A stretch of 64,000 nucleotides of DNA from Nocardia anocheti (GTDB taxonomy: Bacteria; Actinomycetota; Actinomycetes; Mycobacteriales; Mycobacteriaceae), in assembly GCF_029675105.1 (NCBI RefSeq), contig NZ_JAQQFV010000008.1, positions 186,001 to 250,000 on the forward strand, read 5' to 3'. Shown here one piece after another: positions 30,758-39,504 of the stretch. Made by a program: the position numbers and the translations under genes. Position 1 is the first letter of the stretch, and the number at the start of each line of letters is the position of its first letter. Below the pieces are notes generated by a model. That model did not search any database. It had not been told where the DNA came from and worked only from the letters and a program-made list of their open reading frames with translations.

Positions 30758-33187
30758 ATGATCGACAACGGTGGGCGGCGTGGCCGACGTTCAGGACCGT
30801 CGGCGGACTCGGTGGTCGCCCTGGTCGACGCGGCCTCGGGCGTGGAACGCGAAGTGATCGGTACCTGGATCGCCGAGGGCAGCCTCAGCGCCGAGATCGG
30901 CGCCACCGCGCCGGTGACCCAGCTCGACATGGACGCCAAGGCCATCACCAAACGCCTGGTCGGCAGGCACGACGACCCGCTGGTGGTCCCGGTGCGGGTG
31001 CTGTGGCTGCCGCCGGAGCGCGACGGCGTCCGCCGCGTCACCTTCGCTGATCTGGCCCTGCTCACCAATCCACGCAAACCCAACCGGCTGGTGCAGCGCA
31101 GGCTGCTGCGCACCGAACCGGATCGGCACCGGGTGCTCGTCGGCGCCCCCGCGCGGCTCAGTGAGCTGCGGACGAACAATCCGGAGGCGGCCGCGCTGCT
31201 GCGGGCCGGGAGCGCCGAGCCGTTCGCCCGCGCGGTGGTGCGCGCGGCGGTGGTGGCGCTCGAACGCGCCGAACGCACCGTCATCGGGGATCGCTACAAG
31301 GTGCCCCAACTGGTGGCCGAGGAGATCCTGGACTCCCCCGAGTTCCAGCGCAAACTCGACTACATCGCCGACGAGATCGGCTCCGAACCCGACCAGGTGT
31401 ATCGCAGCGCGGAGAAGGCACTGCGCGAACTGGTGGCCGCGCAGAGCAGGCTGGTCTCGGATCTGTTCACCCAGGCCATGCGCCCGGTGCACGCCTCGAC
31501 CTGGAAGGTGGACACCGATCTGGGCGGCCTGGACGCGCTGCGCACGCTCAATCGCAAGTACCCGCTGGTGTTCCTGCCTTCACACCGCTCCTATGTGGAC
31601 GCGTTCGTGCTCGGTGACGTGCTGGCCCGCAACGACTTTCCGCCGAATCACGTGATCGGCGGCGCGAATCTGAGTTTCTGGCCGATGGGCCCGATCGCCC
31701 GGCGCACCGGCACGGTGTTCATCCGCCGCAGTTTCGGTGACGACGAGGTGTACAAGGCGGTCGTCGAGGAGTATTTCGCCTATCTGCTGGCCAAGCGCTT
31801 CAATATGGAGTGGTACTTCGAGGGTGGACGCACCCGCACGGGCAAGCTCCGGCCGCCGCGCTACGGTCTGCTCAATTACCTTGCCGCCGCGGTGCGTTCG
31901 CGCCGGATCGAAGACGTGATGCTGGTTCCGGTCTCGATCACCTACGAGCGGCTCAACGAACTGGGCGCCATCGCCAGTGAACAATCCGGCGGCACCAAGA
32001 AGGCCGAGGGCATCGGATGGTTGGCCAGATATGTGCGCAGTCAACAGCATTCGGCCGGACGCGTGTATGTGCGCTTCGGCGAACCGATTTCGGCGCGCCA
32101 GGGACTGACCACGCACGGCGATCCGCTGGATCAGCGCCCGACGACCATCCCGCTGCGCGACACCACCTCCGGGGCCACCCGTCGTCCGGACGAGTCGGCG
32201 CTGGCCGAGGTGGAGCGTAAGGCGGTGCAGCGCTTGGCCTTCGATATCGCCGTCGGCATCAACGAGGTCACGCCGATCACGGTGAACGCGCTGGTCACCC
32301 TGGCGCTGCTCGGCGTGCACGAGCGCGCGTTGACCCTCGGCGAGGTGCGCACCGTGCTCGACCCGGTGCTCGGCTACATCGACGCGCGCGGCCTGCCCAG
32401 CGGCGAGCTCACCGCCCTGCGGGACGAGCAGGGGTTGCGAGTGGTGCTCGAGCAGCTGGCGCTGGCGGGCGTGGTGACGGTGTATCGCGGTGGGCTGGAG
32501 GCGGTCTACGCGATCGAACCGGGCGCGCACCTGGAGGCGGCGTTCTATCGCAACAGCGCGGTGCACTGGTTCGTCAATCGCGCCATTCTGGAACTGGCCG
32601 CGCTCACCGCCGTGGAGGCACCCGGCGAGGACCCCCTGCGCTCGGCGTGGAAAGCCGCCTTCGCACTGCGCGATCTGCTCAAGTTCGAATTCTTCTTCCC
32701 GGAACGGCAGGAATTCGCCGACCAGATCATCGCCGAGGTGCGGCTGATCGTGCCGGAATGGGACGAGCACACCCCCGACGACCGGCTCGATCGCCAATTC
32801 CTCAACGCGCTCACCGATTCCGGCTTCGTGATGGCGCACCGCGTGCTGCGCTCGTTCTTCGACGCGCAATTGGTGGTGGCCGAACGGCTGGTGGCGCGGG
32901 CGCCCGACGCGGTGATCGATCGCAAGGAATTCATCGACGAGTGCGTGGCGGTGGGCAAGCAGATGCTCCTGCAACAGCGGCTGCACAGCCCGGAATCGGT
33001 GTCGACGGAATTGTTCACCAGCGCCTGGAAACTCGCGGAGAACCACAAGCTGATCGCCCCCGCCACCGGCGAGGCCGCCACCGAATTGACCCAGCGGCGT
33101 ATGGAATTCGCGCAGCAACTGCGTGATCTCGGCGAGCGGATCGCGCGAGCCGCCACGCTGGACCCGTCGAACCGGACGGCCCTGTGA
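30758..33187 (+). CDS. Glycerol-3-phosphate 1-O-acyltransferase (PlsB2-like)
   Basis: Membrane-associated enzyme of 809 residues that acylates glycerol-3-phosphate at the first step of phospholipid synthesis, close in size and layout to M. tuberculosis PlsB2 (Rv2482c). The catalytic H-x4-D motif is LPSHRSYVD (His276, Asp281). Further LPLAT blocks are GTVFIRRSF, WYFEGGRTRTGKL and MLVPVSITYERL. A long C-terminal helical region (about 480-809) follows. The ATG has GGAGG only one base upstream. Its stop overlaps the next gene start (TGATG), so the two acyltransferases are coupled, as Rv2482c and Rv2483c are. The IdeR-type boxes upstream could link it to iron. Confidence 0.9.
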   Translation: MIDNGGRRGRRSGPSADSVVALVDAASGVEREVIGTWIAEGSLSAEIGATAPVTQLDMDAKAITKRLVGRHDDPLVVPVRVLWLPPERDGVRRVTFADLALLTNPRKPNRLVQRRLLRTEPDRHRVLVGAPARLSELRTNNPEAAALLRAGSAEPFARAVVRAAVVALERAERTVIGDRYKVPQLVAEEILDSPEFQRKLDYIADEIGSEPDQVYRSAEKALRELVAAQSRLVSDLFTQAMRPVHASTWKVDTDLGGLDALRTLNRKYPLVFLPSHRSYVDAFVLGDVLARNDFPPNHVIGGANLSFWPMGPIARRTGTVFIRRSFGDDEVYKAVVEEYFAYLLAKRFNMEWYFEGGRTRTGKLRPPRYGLLNYLAAAVRSRRIEDVMLVPVSITYERLNELGAIASEQSGGTKKAEGIGWLARYVRSQQHSAGRVYVRFGEPISARQGLTTHGDPLDQRPTTIPLRDTTSGATRRPDESALAEVERKAVQRLAFDIAVGINEVTPITVNALVTLALLGVHERALTLGEVRTVLDPVLGYIDARGLPSGELTALRDEQGLRVVLEQLALAGVVTVYRGGLEAVYAIEPGAHLEAAFYRNSAVHWFVNRAILELAALTAVEAPGEDPLRSAWKAAFALRDLLKFEFFFPERQEFADQIIAEVRLIVPEWDEHTPDDRLDRQFLNALTDSGFVMAHRVLRSFFDAQLVVAERLVARAPDAVIDRKEFIDECVAVGKQMLLQQRLHSPESVSTELFTSAWKLAENHKLIAPATGEAATELTQRRMEFAQQLRDLGERIARAATLDPSNRTAL

Positions 33188-34602
33188 TGAGCACCCTGGA
33201 AGCGGCGGTGGCCGCGATCCGGTCGGGACCGCGCGGCGCGCAGGTGGTCGCGGCCTTCGATTTCGGCGGCACGGTCGTCGACGGGATGCCGCGCCGGGGC
33301 GTGGTCCGGCGGGTCGTGCGCCGGGGTGACGCTCGACGCGCGGCACTGCTCGGCGGCATCCGGCGCGGTGGCGGTGACGGCGATTACGGGCGGTTCCTCC
33401 AGGCGGTCGAGCGGACCTGGGCGGGGGTGCCCGAGGACGAACTGGCCGAGCTGGGGCGTGACGCGTTCCGGAAGGAGATCTACGGGCGGCTGTTCCCCGA
33501 GGCGTGGCGGCTCGTGCGCGAACATCAGCTGGCCGGGCACACGGTGGTGCTGGTCAGCGAGCTGACGGTCCATCAGGTGGCCCCGGCGGCGCAGCGGCTC
33601 GGCATCGAGCATGTGCTGTGCACGCGGCTGGCGGTCGAGGACGCCATCCTCACCGGGCATCTCGACGGGCCGCCGCTGTGGCGTACCGGCAAGGCGGCGG
33701 CCGTGCGCGCGTTCGCCGCGGATCTCGGTGCCGAGGTGGGCTATGTCTACGCCGACAGCGCGACCGATCTGCCGCTGCTCGAACTGGCCACCACCCCCAC
33801 CGCGGTCGACCCGGACCCGGCGCTGGCCGACCACGCGGACTCCGCTGGCTGGACGACCCTCACCTTCCGTCCACGCCGCGCGCCGCGCCCGATCGACTAC
33901 CTGCGCACGGTGGCCGGATTCGCCGCGCTGCTCGGCGGCGCGCTGACCGGGGTGCTGCGCAAGTCCTACACGCGCAAGCGTCGAGCCATGGCCGACGGGC
34001 TGCTGCACGACGCGACCACGGCCACCCTGCGCGCGACCGATGTGCGCTTGCGGGTGGTCGGTGCCGAGCACGCCCGCGCGCCACGGCCCGCGGTGTTCCT
34101 GTTCAACCATCAGAGCCAGTTCGACGTGATCATCGTGCCGAAGGTGCTCGACGGGGCGGTGACCGGCGTCGGCAAGAAGGAACTGGCCAAGCATCCGCTG
34201 TTCGGGCCGCTCATGCGGTTCGTCGGCGTCACCTTCATCGACCGCACCGACACCGAACGGGCCAAAGCCGCGCTGGCGCCGGTGGTCTCGACGCTGCGCG
34301 AGGGGCTGTCCATCGCGGTGGCGCCCGAGGGCACCCGCTCGTATACGCCCGGGGTCGGGCCGTTCAAGAAGGGCGCGTTCCACATCGCCGTGCAGGCAGG
34401 GGTGCCGGTGATCCCGGTGGTGATCCGGAACGCGGGCGAGATCGCCTGGCGGGATTCGCCGATCGCGCGAGCGGGGATCGTGGATGTGGCGGTGCTGGCG
34501 CCGATCGATGTGTCGGGCTGGGACCCGGCGGAGATGGACGACGAGGTCGAAGGCGTACGTCGGTTGTACGAGCACACGCTGCTGAACTGGCCGCGGGACT
34601 GA
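33187..34602 (+). CDS. HAD-like/1-acylglycerol-3-phosphate acyltransferase fusion
   Basis: Two-domain protein of 471 residues, like M. tuberculosis Rv2483c. The N-terminal part (20-230) has an HAD-IB phosphatase fold; the C-terminal part (265-470) is a PlsC-type acyltransferase that makes phosphatidic acid. The acyltransferase has H308-x4-D313 (NHQSQFD), TFIDRTD, APEGTRSYTPGVGPFKKGAF and VPVIPV. In the HAD domain, motif I reads AFDFGGTVVDG: Asp25 is present but the second Asp (residue 27) is Gly, GGC instead of an Asp codon. Motifs II (VLVSELT), III (TGKAAA) and IV (YADSATDLP) remain. Phosphatase activity is therefore doubtful. The ATG overlaps the preceding stop. Confidence 0.88.
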   Translation: MSTLEAAVAAIRSGPRGAQVVAAFDFGGTVVDGMPRRGVVRRVVRRGDARRAALLGGIRRGGGDGDYGRFLQAVERTWAGVPEDELAELGRDAFRKEIYGRLFPEAWRLVREHQLAGHTVVLVSELTVHQVAPAAQRLGIEHVLCTRLAVEDAILTGHLDGPPLWRTGKAAAVRAFAADLGAEVGYVYADSATDLPLLELATTPTAVDPDPALADHADSAGWTTLTFRPRRAPRPIDYLRTVAGFAALLGGALTGVLRKSYTRKRRAMADGLLHDATTATLRATDVRLRVVGAEHARAPRPAVFLFNHQSQFDVIIVPKVLDGAVTGVGKKELAKHPLFGPLMRFVGVTFIDRTDTERAKAALAPVVSTLREGLSIAVAPEGTRSYTPGVGPFKKGAFHIAVQAGVPVIPVVIRNAGEIAWRDSPIARAGIVDVAVLAPIDVSGWDPAEMDDEVEGVRRLYEHTLLNWPRD

Positions 34603-34654
34603 GCCCTCCGCGCGGGAACGCGGCCGCACGGCTGGCCGAAGCAGTGGAGCCGAT

Positions 34655-34697
34655 GCCGGGCAGGCGGGCACGCGCGGTGCGTGGCCGCCTGCCGGGC
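34655..34697. terminator. Bidirectional terminator hairpin
   Basis: GCCGGGCAGGCGG (from 34655) pairs with CCGCCTGCCGGGC (ending 34697) with one mismatch, with further CACGC/GCGTG pairing inside. It lies between the stops of the convergent acyltransferase and peroxidase genes, 3 bp from the latter. Confidence 0.75.
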
Positions 34698-34699
34698 GA

Positions 34700-35899
34700 T
34701 CAGCTGTCGAACAATGGCTCGCCGACGTAGTGGCCTGGGCCGGGGACCCCGGGCGGGATGACGAAGACGGCTGATCCGATCGGGGTCGTCCATTCGTTGA
34801 GCGCGTCGAATTCCGCCAGTCTTCGCTGGACCGGCAGGAACTGGGTGTCGACATCGCGCTGGTAGGCCACGAACAGCAGGCCCGAGTTCGAGACCTGGCC
34901 CGGTGCCGGGGGCTCGTCGTAGTTGAAGCCCCGGCGCAGGAACCGTTCCCCGTCATGGGTGTGGCGGGCCCGGGCGATGTGCGAGCCCGGTGGGATGACC
35001 GGGATGCCGTTGCGGTCGACGGCGGCCAGGTCCGGCTCGTCGTGCTCCCCCGTGCCGGTGAGCGGCGACCCGTCGGAGATCCGACGACCGACCGTCAGTT
35101 CGCGGCCGTCGGTGTCGAGTTCGTCCCAGGTGTCGAGGTCCATGGCGATGCGCCGGAGCACCAGTCCGGTGCCGCCAGCGAGCCAGGGTGTCTTCGCGCC
35201 GTCGTCCCAGATCAGACGGTCGAAATCGGCCGCTGCGATGCCCACGGTGCCGTCGAGCTGGCCCATGAGGTTGCGCGGGGTCCGACCCGGTGGGGCGTCC
35301 CGGAAACCGCGCTGGACCCAGCGCACCCGCACCAGCGAGCGCACGTGTTTGGCCAGCACCCTGGTCGCGTGCGCGACCGTGGTCGCCTCCTCGGCGCAGA
35401 TCTGGAGGACCAGGTCGGCGCCGGTGTAGGCGGGGTCGAGGCGGTCGATCGGGAACGCCGGGAGCGGGCGCAGCCAGCTCGGGCTCCGATCGGGGATGCC
35501 CGCAGCGGTGAAAAGGCCGGGGCCGAAGCCGACGGTGATCGTCAGGCGCGCCGGGCTGGCCGCCAGTTCCGGTTCGGTGTCGGCCAGGGCCGGGTCGCCC
35601 TGGGTGAGGCGGTGGGCGTCGTCGGTCCAGATGCGGAGCAGGCCGATGATGTCGGCGCGCTCCACGCCCGGCGCGAGGTCGAAACCGGTGAACGCCACGT
35701 GCGCGGGCGGTGGGGTCGCGATGCCCGCCTGATGCGGACCGTGGAACGCGACGACGTCCGCGGCGGCGTCGGGCTCCGGTGCGGCACGCGGGAAACCGGC
35801 CGCACCCCAGCCGATCCCCGCCGCACCGGCCACGCCCACCGCTGCCGCTCCCCCACCGAGCAGCCGACGACGCGAGAGCCCGTGACGCCGCTCAGCCAC
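34700..35899 (-). CDS. Tat-exported Dyp-type heme peroxidase
   Basis: Dye-decolorising peroxidase of 399 residues with a twin-arginine signal: LSRRRLLGGGAAAVGVAGAAG at the N-terminus. Family signature GQLDGT (GxxDG with the catalytic Asp) is around the middle, and the heme region near the C-terminus contains HIARARHTHDGERFLRRGFNYDE. The GTG at 35899 gives a classical Tat signal and overlaps the PCu(A)C stop by 8 nt; a GTG at 35956 would overlap by 65 nt and add an Arg-rich run. It is last in a three-gene unit with a copper chaperone and a membrane protein, so it may act in metal or oxidative stress. It resembles EfeB-type enzymes, but no EfeU or EfeO is present. Confidence 0.88.
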   Translation of the reverse strand: MAERRHGLSRRRLLGGGAAAVGVAGAAGIGWGAAGFPRAAPEPDAAADVVAFHGPHQAGIATPPPAHVAFTGFDLAPGVERADIIGLLRIWTDDAHRLTQGDPALADTEPELAASPARLTITVGFGPGLFTAAGIPDRSPSWLRPLPAFPIDRLDPAYTGADLVLQICAEEATTVAHATRVLAKHVRSLVRVRWVQRGFRDAPPGRTPRNLMGQLDGTVGIAAADFDRLIWDDGAKTPWLAGGTGLVLRRIAMDLDTWDELDTDGRELTVGRRISDGSPLTGTGEHDEPDLAAVDRNGIPVIPPGSHIARARHTHDGERFLRRGFNYDEPPAPGQVSNSGLLFVAYQRDVDTQFLPVQRRLAEFDALNEWTTPIGSAVFVIPPGVPGPGHYVGEPLFDS

Positions 35900-36536
35900 C
35901 GTGCGCGGAGTTCTCGGCGCCCGGCGCGCGGTCTCCGCCGCCCGGCGCACTGTCACCGGGCTCCGACGCGGGATGCGTGGAGTCGGCCGGATGCCCGGCG
36001 TTTCCCGCGGGGTGGTCGCCGCCGGGTGCGTAGTTCTCGTTGCCGCCCGCGAAATCGCGGATCTGGGCGGTGACCACGGTGGTGGAGCCGTCGGCGAAGG
36101 TGAGGGTGAGGGAGGTTTCGGCGCCGGTGCGCAGGGGGCCGAGCAGGTCCATGAACATGAGGTGGTCGGCGCCGGGCTTCAAGGTCACCGCGCCGTGGGC
36201 GGGGATGGTGATACCGCCTTCCTTGGGACGCATGGTCGTCTCGCCGCTGCTGTCGGGGACCACCTCGTGGATTTCCACGCGGGCCGAGGCGGGGCTGGTG
36301 GCGGCGACGAGGGTGACCGGTTCGTCGCCGGTGTTGGTGAGCTCGCCGAAGGCAGCGGACATGCCGGAGTCGGCGGCCTTGATCCACTGGTCGCTCAGGG
36401 TGATCCGCTCGCTCTGCGCGGCGGGCGGCGGCGAGTCGGTGCTGGTGCAGGCGGTGGCGAAGACGGTGAGGACGGACAGGGCGGTCGCGGCGCCGAGACG
36501 GCGGGCGACGCGCGGGGTACGCGGAAACGCGAACAC
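35892..36536 (-). CDS. PCu(A)C copper chaperone lipoprotein
   Basis: Extracytoplasmic copper-binding lipoprotein. The GTG at 36536 follows GGAG at 7-nt spacing and gives a signal ending in lipobox FATAC; an upstream ATG at 36581 seems too far. The PCu(A)C domain (about 45-165) has the copper ligands as an early SGMSAAF Met, IHE, TMRP and DHLMFM, matching the H...M...H-x-M pattern. A 50-residue Gly/Pro/His tail (GGDHPAGNAGHPADSTHP...) may add metal binding. Coupled to the downstream Dyp peroxidase by an 8-nt overlap. Confidence 0.87.
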   Translation of the reverse strand: MFAFPRTPRVARRLGAATALSVLTVFATACTSTDSPPPAAQSERITLSDQWIKAADSGMSAAFGELTNTGDEPVTLVAATSPASARVEIHEVVPDSSGETTMRPKEGGITIPAHGAVTLKPGADHLMFMDLLGPLRTGAETSLTLTFADGSTTVVTAQIRDFAGGNENYAPGGDHPAGNAGHPADSTHPASEPGDSAPGGGDRAPGAENSAHGG

Positions 36537-36681
36537 GGAGGATCTCCGATCGTGGGTGAATGGGCCCGAACCGGTCGACACGGAAACAGGTCGCCGGAAG
36601 ACGACAGGTGTGCCGGTGCGGGGTGAAGTGCGGACGCGATACAGCCGGACAGGCCAGCGACGGCGCGGTGACGGAGCGCGG

Positions 36682-37230
36682 CTAGGCCGGGCCGGGTTGC
36701 GGCATGGTTCGACCGAGGGTCGGCGGAGCGCGCAGGCCGATGCCGGGGCGTAGCAGCAGACGGCGGACCGTCGCGCGCTCGTCGGAAAGAGGCGGCCGCG
36801 GTGGCGAGGTGGACGTCGCCGGGGGTTCCGTAAGGACCCGGATCAATCGACGCACGCTGGTGATCGCGCGGCGGGCGCCGACTTCGGCGGCGCGAATGGC
36901 CAGCGCGCACACCGGCACCGCAAGGGCGTGCGCGAGCAGCATCGCGGCGGTGAAGGTGTGGTGGTGGGTGTGTCCGAGGGACAGGGCGAGGTGGCCGACG
37001 GCCTGGCCGACGGTCAGCAGGGCCATGGTGGCGAGCGCGCCGGTCGGGCGGGGCAGCGCGGCGGCCACGACGCCGATCAGGGCGCAGGCGGCCAGCAGCA
37101 GGGTGATCGCCGCACCGCTCGGCGCGGTGCTCGCGCCGCCGAGTCCGTGGGCCAGGATCGCGACCGCACCGGCGGCGGCACCGACCGCGGCACCGCGCGC
37201 TCGCGCGGCCGGATCGGTGGGTGCGGACAC
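36682..37230 (-). CDS. Membrane protein with His cluster, copper operon
   Basis: A 182-residue protein with four or five hydrophobic helices in residues 10-125 and a basic, Pro-rich cytoplasmic tail. LSLGHTHHHTFTAAM places a His cluster at the end of a helix, a plausible metal site. I do not recognise the family. It is first in the unit that continues with PCu(A)C (145 bp later) and Dyp peroxidase. A dyad overlaps its promoter (37239-37259). A role in copper homeostasis is inferred from these neighbours. The GTG start lacks a strong ribosome site. Confidence 0.6.
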   Translation of the reverse strand: MSAPTDPAARARGAAVGAAAGAVAILAHGLGGASTAPSGAAITLLLAACALIGVVAAALPRPTGALATMALLTVGQAVGHLALSLGHTHHHTFTAAMLLAHALAVPVCALAIRAAEVGARRAITSVRRLIRVLTEPPATSTSPPRPPLSDERATVRRLLLRPGIGLRAPPTLGRTMPQPGPA

Positions 37231-37238
37231 CGCGCCAT

Positions 37239-37259
37239 ACTACGACTTCCTGTCGTAGT
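37239..37259. promoter_or_regulatory. Dyad operator before the copper unit
   Basis: ACTACGAC-TTCCT-GTCGTAGT is a perfect 8-bp inverted repeat 8 bp upstream of the membrane-protein start. Its form resembles operators of BlaI/MecI/CopY-type repressors. No such repressor is encoded nearby. Confidence 0.6.
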
Positions 37260-37382
37260 TGTCCGGCACAGGCCCCCGACCTGCGTTTTCCCTTTGCGCG
37301 GAAGCCAATTCACCGACAGCGCTTGACCTCAACCATTGTTTGGGTTCGATGATGATCACACCACCGAATGAGGGAGAACATC

Positions 37383-37817
37383 ATGACCACCATCACCGCC
37401 ACCGCCGACCGCACCCTGCCCGCCCTGAACCGGCCCGTCGCCGTGCTGGGTGGGGTGGTCGCCGCGGTCGTGCTGAATCTGATCGTCTGGGGCATCGGCG
37501 CCGCCGCGGGCGGATCGTTCCTCGTCACCGACGGCGACACCGTCACCGATGTCGCGCCGGGCGGGGTGGTGATCATGTCGGCCGTGCCGCTGCTGATCGG
37601 CTTGACCGCCGCCGTGCTGGTGTCCTACCTGTGGGCCGGGGTGCTGCGGGTCGCCGAGGTCGTCGGCTCGGTGCTGGCCGTCGCGACCATCGGGCTGACC
37701 GTCGCCGCCGAGTTCGACACCGCCTCGACCGTCGCGCTGTCGGTGATGCACGTGGTGCTGGTGCCGGTCATCGTGGTCGCGCTGGAAGGTGTGCGCCGCA
37801 AGATCGCCGCCCACTGA
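37383..37817 (+). CDS. Four-helix membrane protein (DUF6069-like)
   Basis: A 144-residue membrane protein with four hydrophobic helices: about 18-40, 62-82, 88-105 and 112-135. The long first loop (AAGGSFLVTDGDTVTDVAPGGVV) resembles DUF6069 proteins, common as small accessory membrane proteins in actinobacteria. The ATG at 37383 follows GGGAGAACATC. No function is known; it is followed by a strong terminator. Confidence 0.68.
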   Translation: MTTITATADRTLPALNRPVAVLGGVVAAVVLNLIVWGIGAAAGGSFLVTDGDTVTDVAPGGVVIMSAVPLLIGLTAAVLVSYLWAGVLRVAEVVGSVLAVATIGLTVAAEFDTASTVALSVMHVVLVPVIVVALEGVRRKIAAH

Positions 37818-37830
37818 ACCCCGGATACGA

Positions 37831-37865
37831 CGAAGGGCCCCGCCGAATCCCGGCGGGGCCCTTCG
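37831..37865. terminator. Strong bidirectional terminator
   Basis: CGAAGGGCCCCGCC pairs perfectly over 14 bp with GGCGGGGCCCTTCG, 7-nt loop. It lies between convergent stops at 37817 and 37875. Confidence 0.9.
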
Positions 37866-37874
37866 GCACGGATG

Positions 37875-38594
37875 TCAGACCGAGCGGCCGAACAGCAGCT
37901 TCCACGGCATGAGCGCCGACTCGAGCTGCACCTTGAAGCTCATCTTCGAGGCGCCCACGGTGCGCTCCTCGAACCGGATCGGCACCTCGGCGATCGTGTA
38001 CCCCTTCTTGATCGCGCGGTAGTTCATCTCGACCTGGAACGAGTAGCCGTTGCTGCGGATCGAGGCCACGTCGATGGCGCGCAGGGTGTCGGCCTTCCAC
38101 GCCTTGAAACCGGCGGTGGCGTCCTTGACGCCCAGGCGCAGGATCAGGTTGACGTAGAAGTTGGCCCAGGCCGAGAGGGCCTTGCGGTACCACTTCCACT
38201 CCTCGGCGGTCGAGCCGCCGGGCACGTAGCGCGAGCCGAGCACCACGCCGACCTCGGGCGAGCCCAGCTTGTCGAGCATGGCCGGGATGACCTCGGCGGG
38301 GTGCGAGAGGTCGGCGTCCATCTGGATCACCACGTCGGCGCCGTCTTCGAGGGCCTGGGTGATGCCCGCGATGTAGGCGCGGCCGAGGCCGTCCTTCTCG
38401 GTGCGGTGCAGCACGCTCACCACGTTCGGCAGGTCGGCGGCCAGCTTGTCGGCCACCTCGCCGGTGCCGTCGGGTGAGTTGTCGTCCACCACCAGCACGT
38501 GCAGATCGGGGACCGGCAGCGCCGTCAGCCGCTCCACCGCCACCGGCAGATTCTCCCGCTCGTCGTAGGTCGGCACAACAACGGTAACCCTCAA
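37875..38594 (-). CDS. Polyprenol monophosphomannose synthase
   Basis: Family 2 glycosyltransferase of 239 residues that transfers mannose from GDP-mannose to polyprenyl phosphate, supplying lipomannan/lipoarabinomannan and protein mannosylation. Motifs: VVPTYDERENL, VVDDNSPDGTGE, MDADLSHPAE (DxD) and GSRYVPGG, like the catalytic domain 2 of mycobacterial Ppm1. It is a free-standing protein; the N-acyltransferase domain fused to it in M. tuberculosis is absent here and in the neighbouring genes. The start is TTG, supported by GGGAGG 7 nt upstream. Confidence 0.9.
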   Translation of the reverse strand: MRVTVVVPTYDERENLPVAVERLTALPVPDLHVLVVDDNSPDGTGEVADKLAADLPNVVSVLHRTEKDGLGRAYIAGITQALEDGADVVIQMDADLSHPAEVIPAMLDKLGSPEVGVVLGSRYVPGGSTAEEWKWYRKALSAWANFYVNLILRLGVKDATAGFKAWKADTLRAIDVASIRSNGYSFQVEMNYRAIKKGYTIAEVPIRFEERTVGASKMSFKVQLESALMPWKLLFGRSV

Positions 38595-38722
38595 GGGTCG
38601 CCCTCCCTGCTCACCTGGTAACGCCCGGCGACCCGGGTGAACGGGCGCCGCGGCATGTCATCGATTCGTTATGACGGTACTCGATCGGCCTGACAGGAAA
38701 CCGATCGGCCGGGCCGGGGCCC

Positions 38723-39406
38723 TCACCACAGCCGCCCGGCGTGGACCAGCGCGTCCACCACCAGCACGACACCGAACACCACGAACAGCACCCGCACCAC
38801 CGGTGGCCCGAACCGGGTGATCCCGCGCACGAGCACCCGATAGACCCGGCGCGAACGCGGGGTCCGGCGCAGCGCCAGGGCCAGCACGATCAGCGGCAAC
38901 ACCAGCGCGACCAGGCAGTACGCGGCCACGATCACCGGCCAGCCCAGCGGCAGCGGACGCTGCGCCGACAGCAATGCCAGCGCCGCCAGATACGGCACCG
39001 AGGTGGGCACCTTGGCCAGCCCGAGCGTGAAGCCGACCACGCCCATCAGCCAGGGCCGCTCGCGCACCGGCCGCACCCAGCGGCCGCCGGTGCGCGCGGT
39101 CGCGGTCACCGGCAGCGCCGCGACGGCGATCAGCACCAGGCCGATCAGCAGTTCACCCCAGTACCGCAGCGTCGGGGTGAGCTCGAAGTCCAGCAGTCGG
39201 ACCAGGAAATCGATGCCGAGCACCGTGCAGACACCGAAGGCGAACGAGACGGTGAAGACCCCGCCGATGAAGCTGAGCACCCCGACCACCGGCGAGCGAC
39301 GGGTCAGCCGCGCGTCGGCGACCACGGCGGTGGTGATGGCCACCAACAGCACGTCGAGCGCGTCCAACACGGCGAACCCGAGCAGCGTGATCAGCAGGAC
39401 TCCCAT
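38723..39406 (-). CDS. GAP-family membrane protein
   Basis: A 227-residue protein with about six transmembrane helices. The N-terminal LGFAVLDALDVLLVAITTAVVADAR and internal GVVGFTLGLAKVPTSVPYLAALALLSAQRP fit the GAP/Sap (Sulfolipid-1-addressing-like) family, relatives of LysE-type exporters associated with lipid export in mycobacteria. ATG 39406 starts just before the first helix; the ribosome site is weak. Substrate unknown. Confidence 0.78.
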   Translation of the reverse strand: MGVLLITLLGFAVLDALDVLLVAITTAVVADARLTRRSPVVGVLSFIGGVFTVSFAFGVCTVLGIDFLVRLLDFELTPTLRYWGELLIGLVLIAVAALPVTATARTGGRWVRPVRERPWLMGVVGFTLGLAKVPTSVPYLAALALLSAQRPLPLGWPVIVAAYCLVALVLPLIVLALALRRTPRSRRVYRVLVRGITRFGPPVVRVLFVVFGVVLVVDALVHAGRLW

Positions 39407-39504
39407 GACTTGCGCGACCCTACTCGCGCCAGACCCGCCCACAACGGCCGCGACCTGGTTACGCTTTTCGTGGGAGCACCCGCGATCGTGAAGGGGAAGA
39501 CCTC

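Noticed and set aside
31580..34956. Long minus-strand open frames (588 and 803 codons)
   Set aside because: Antisense to the two acyltransferase genes whose motifs and start/stop coupling are clear.
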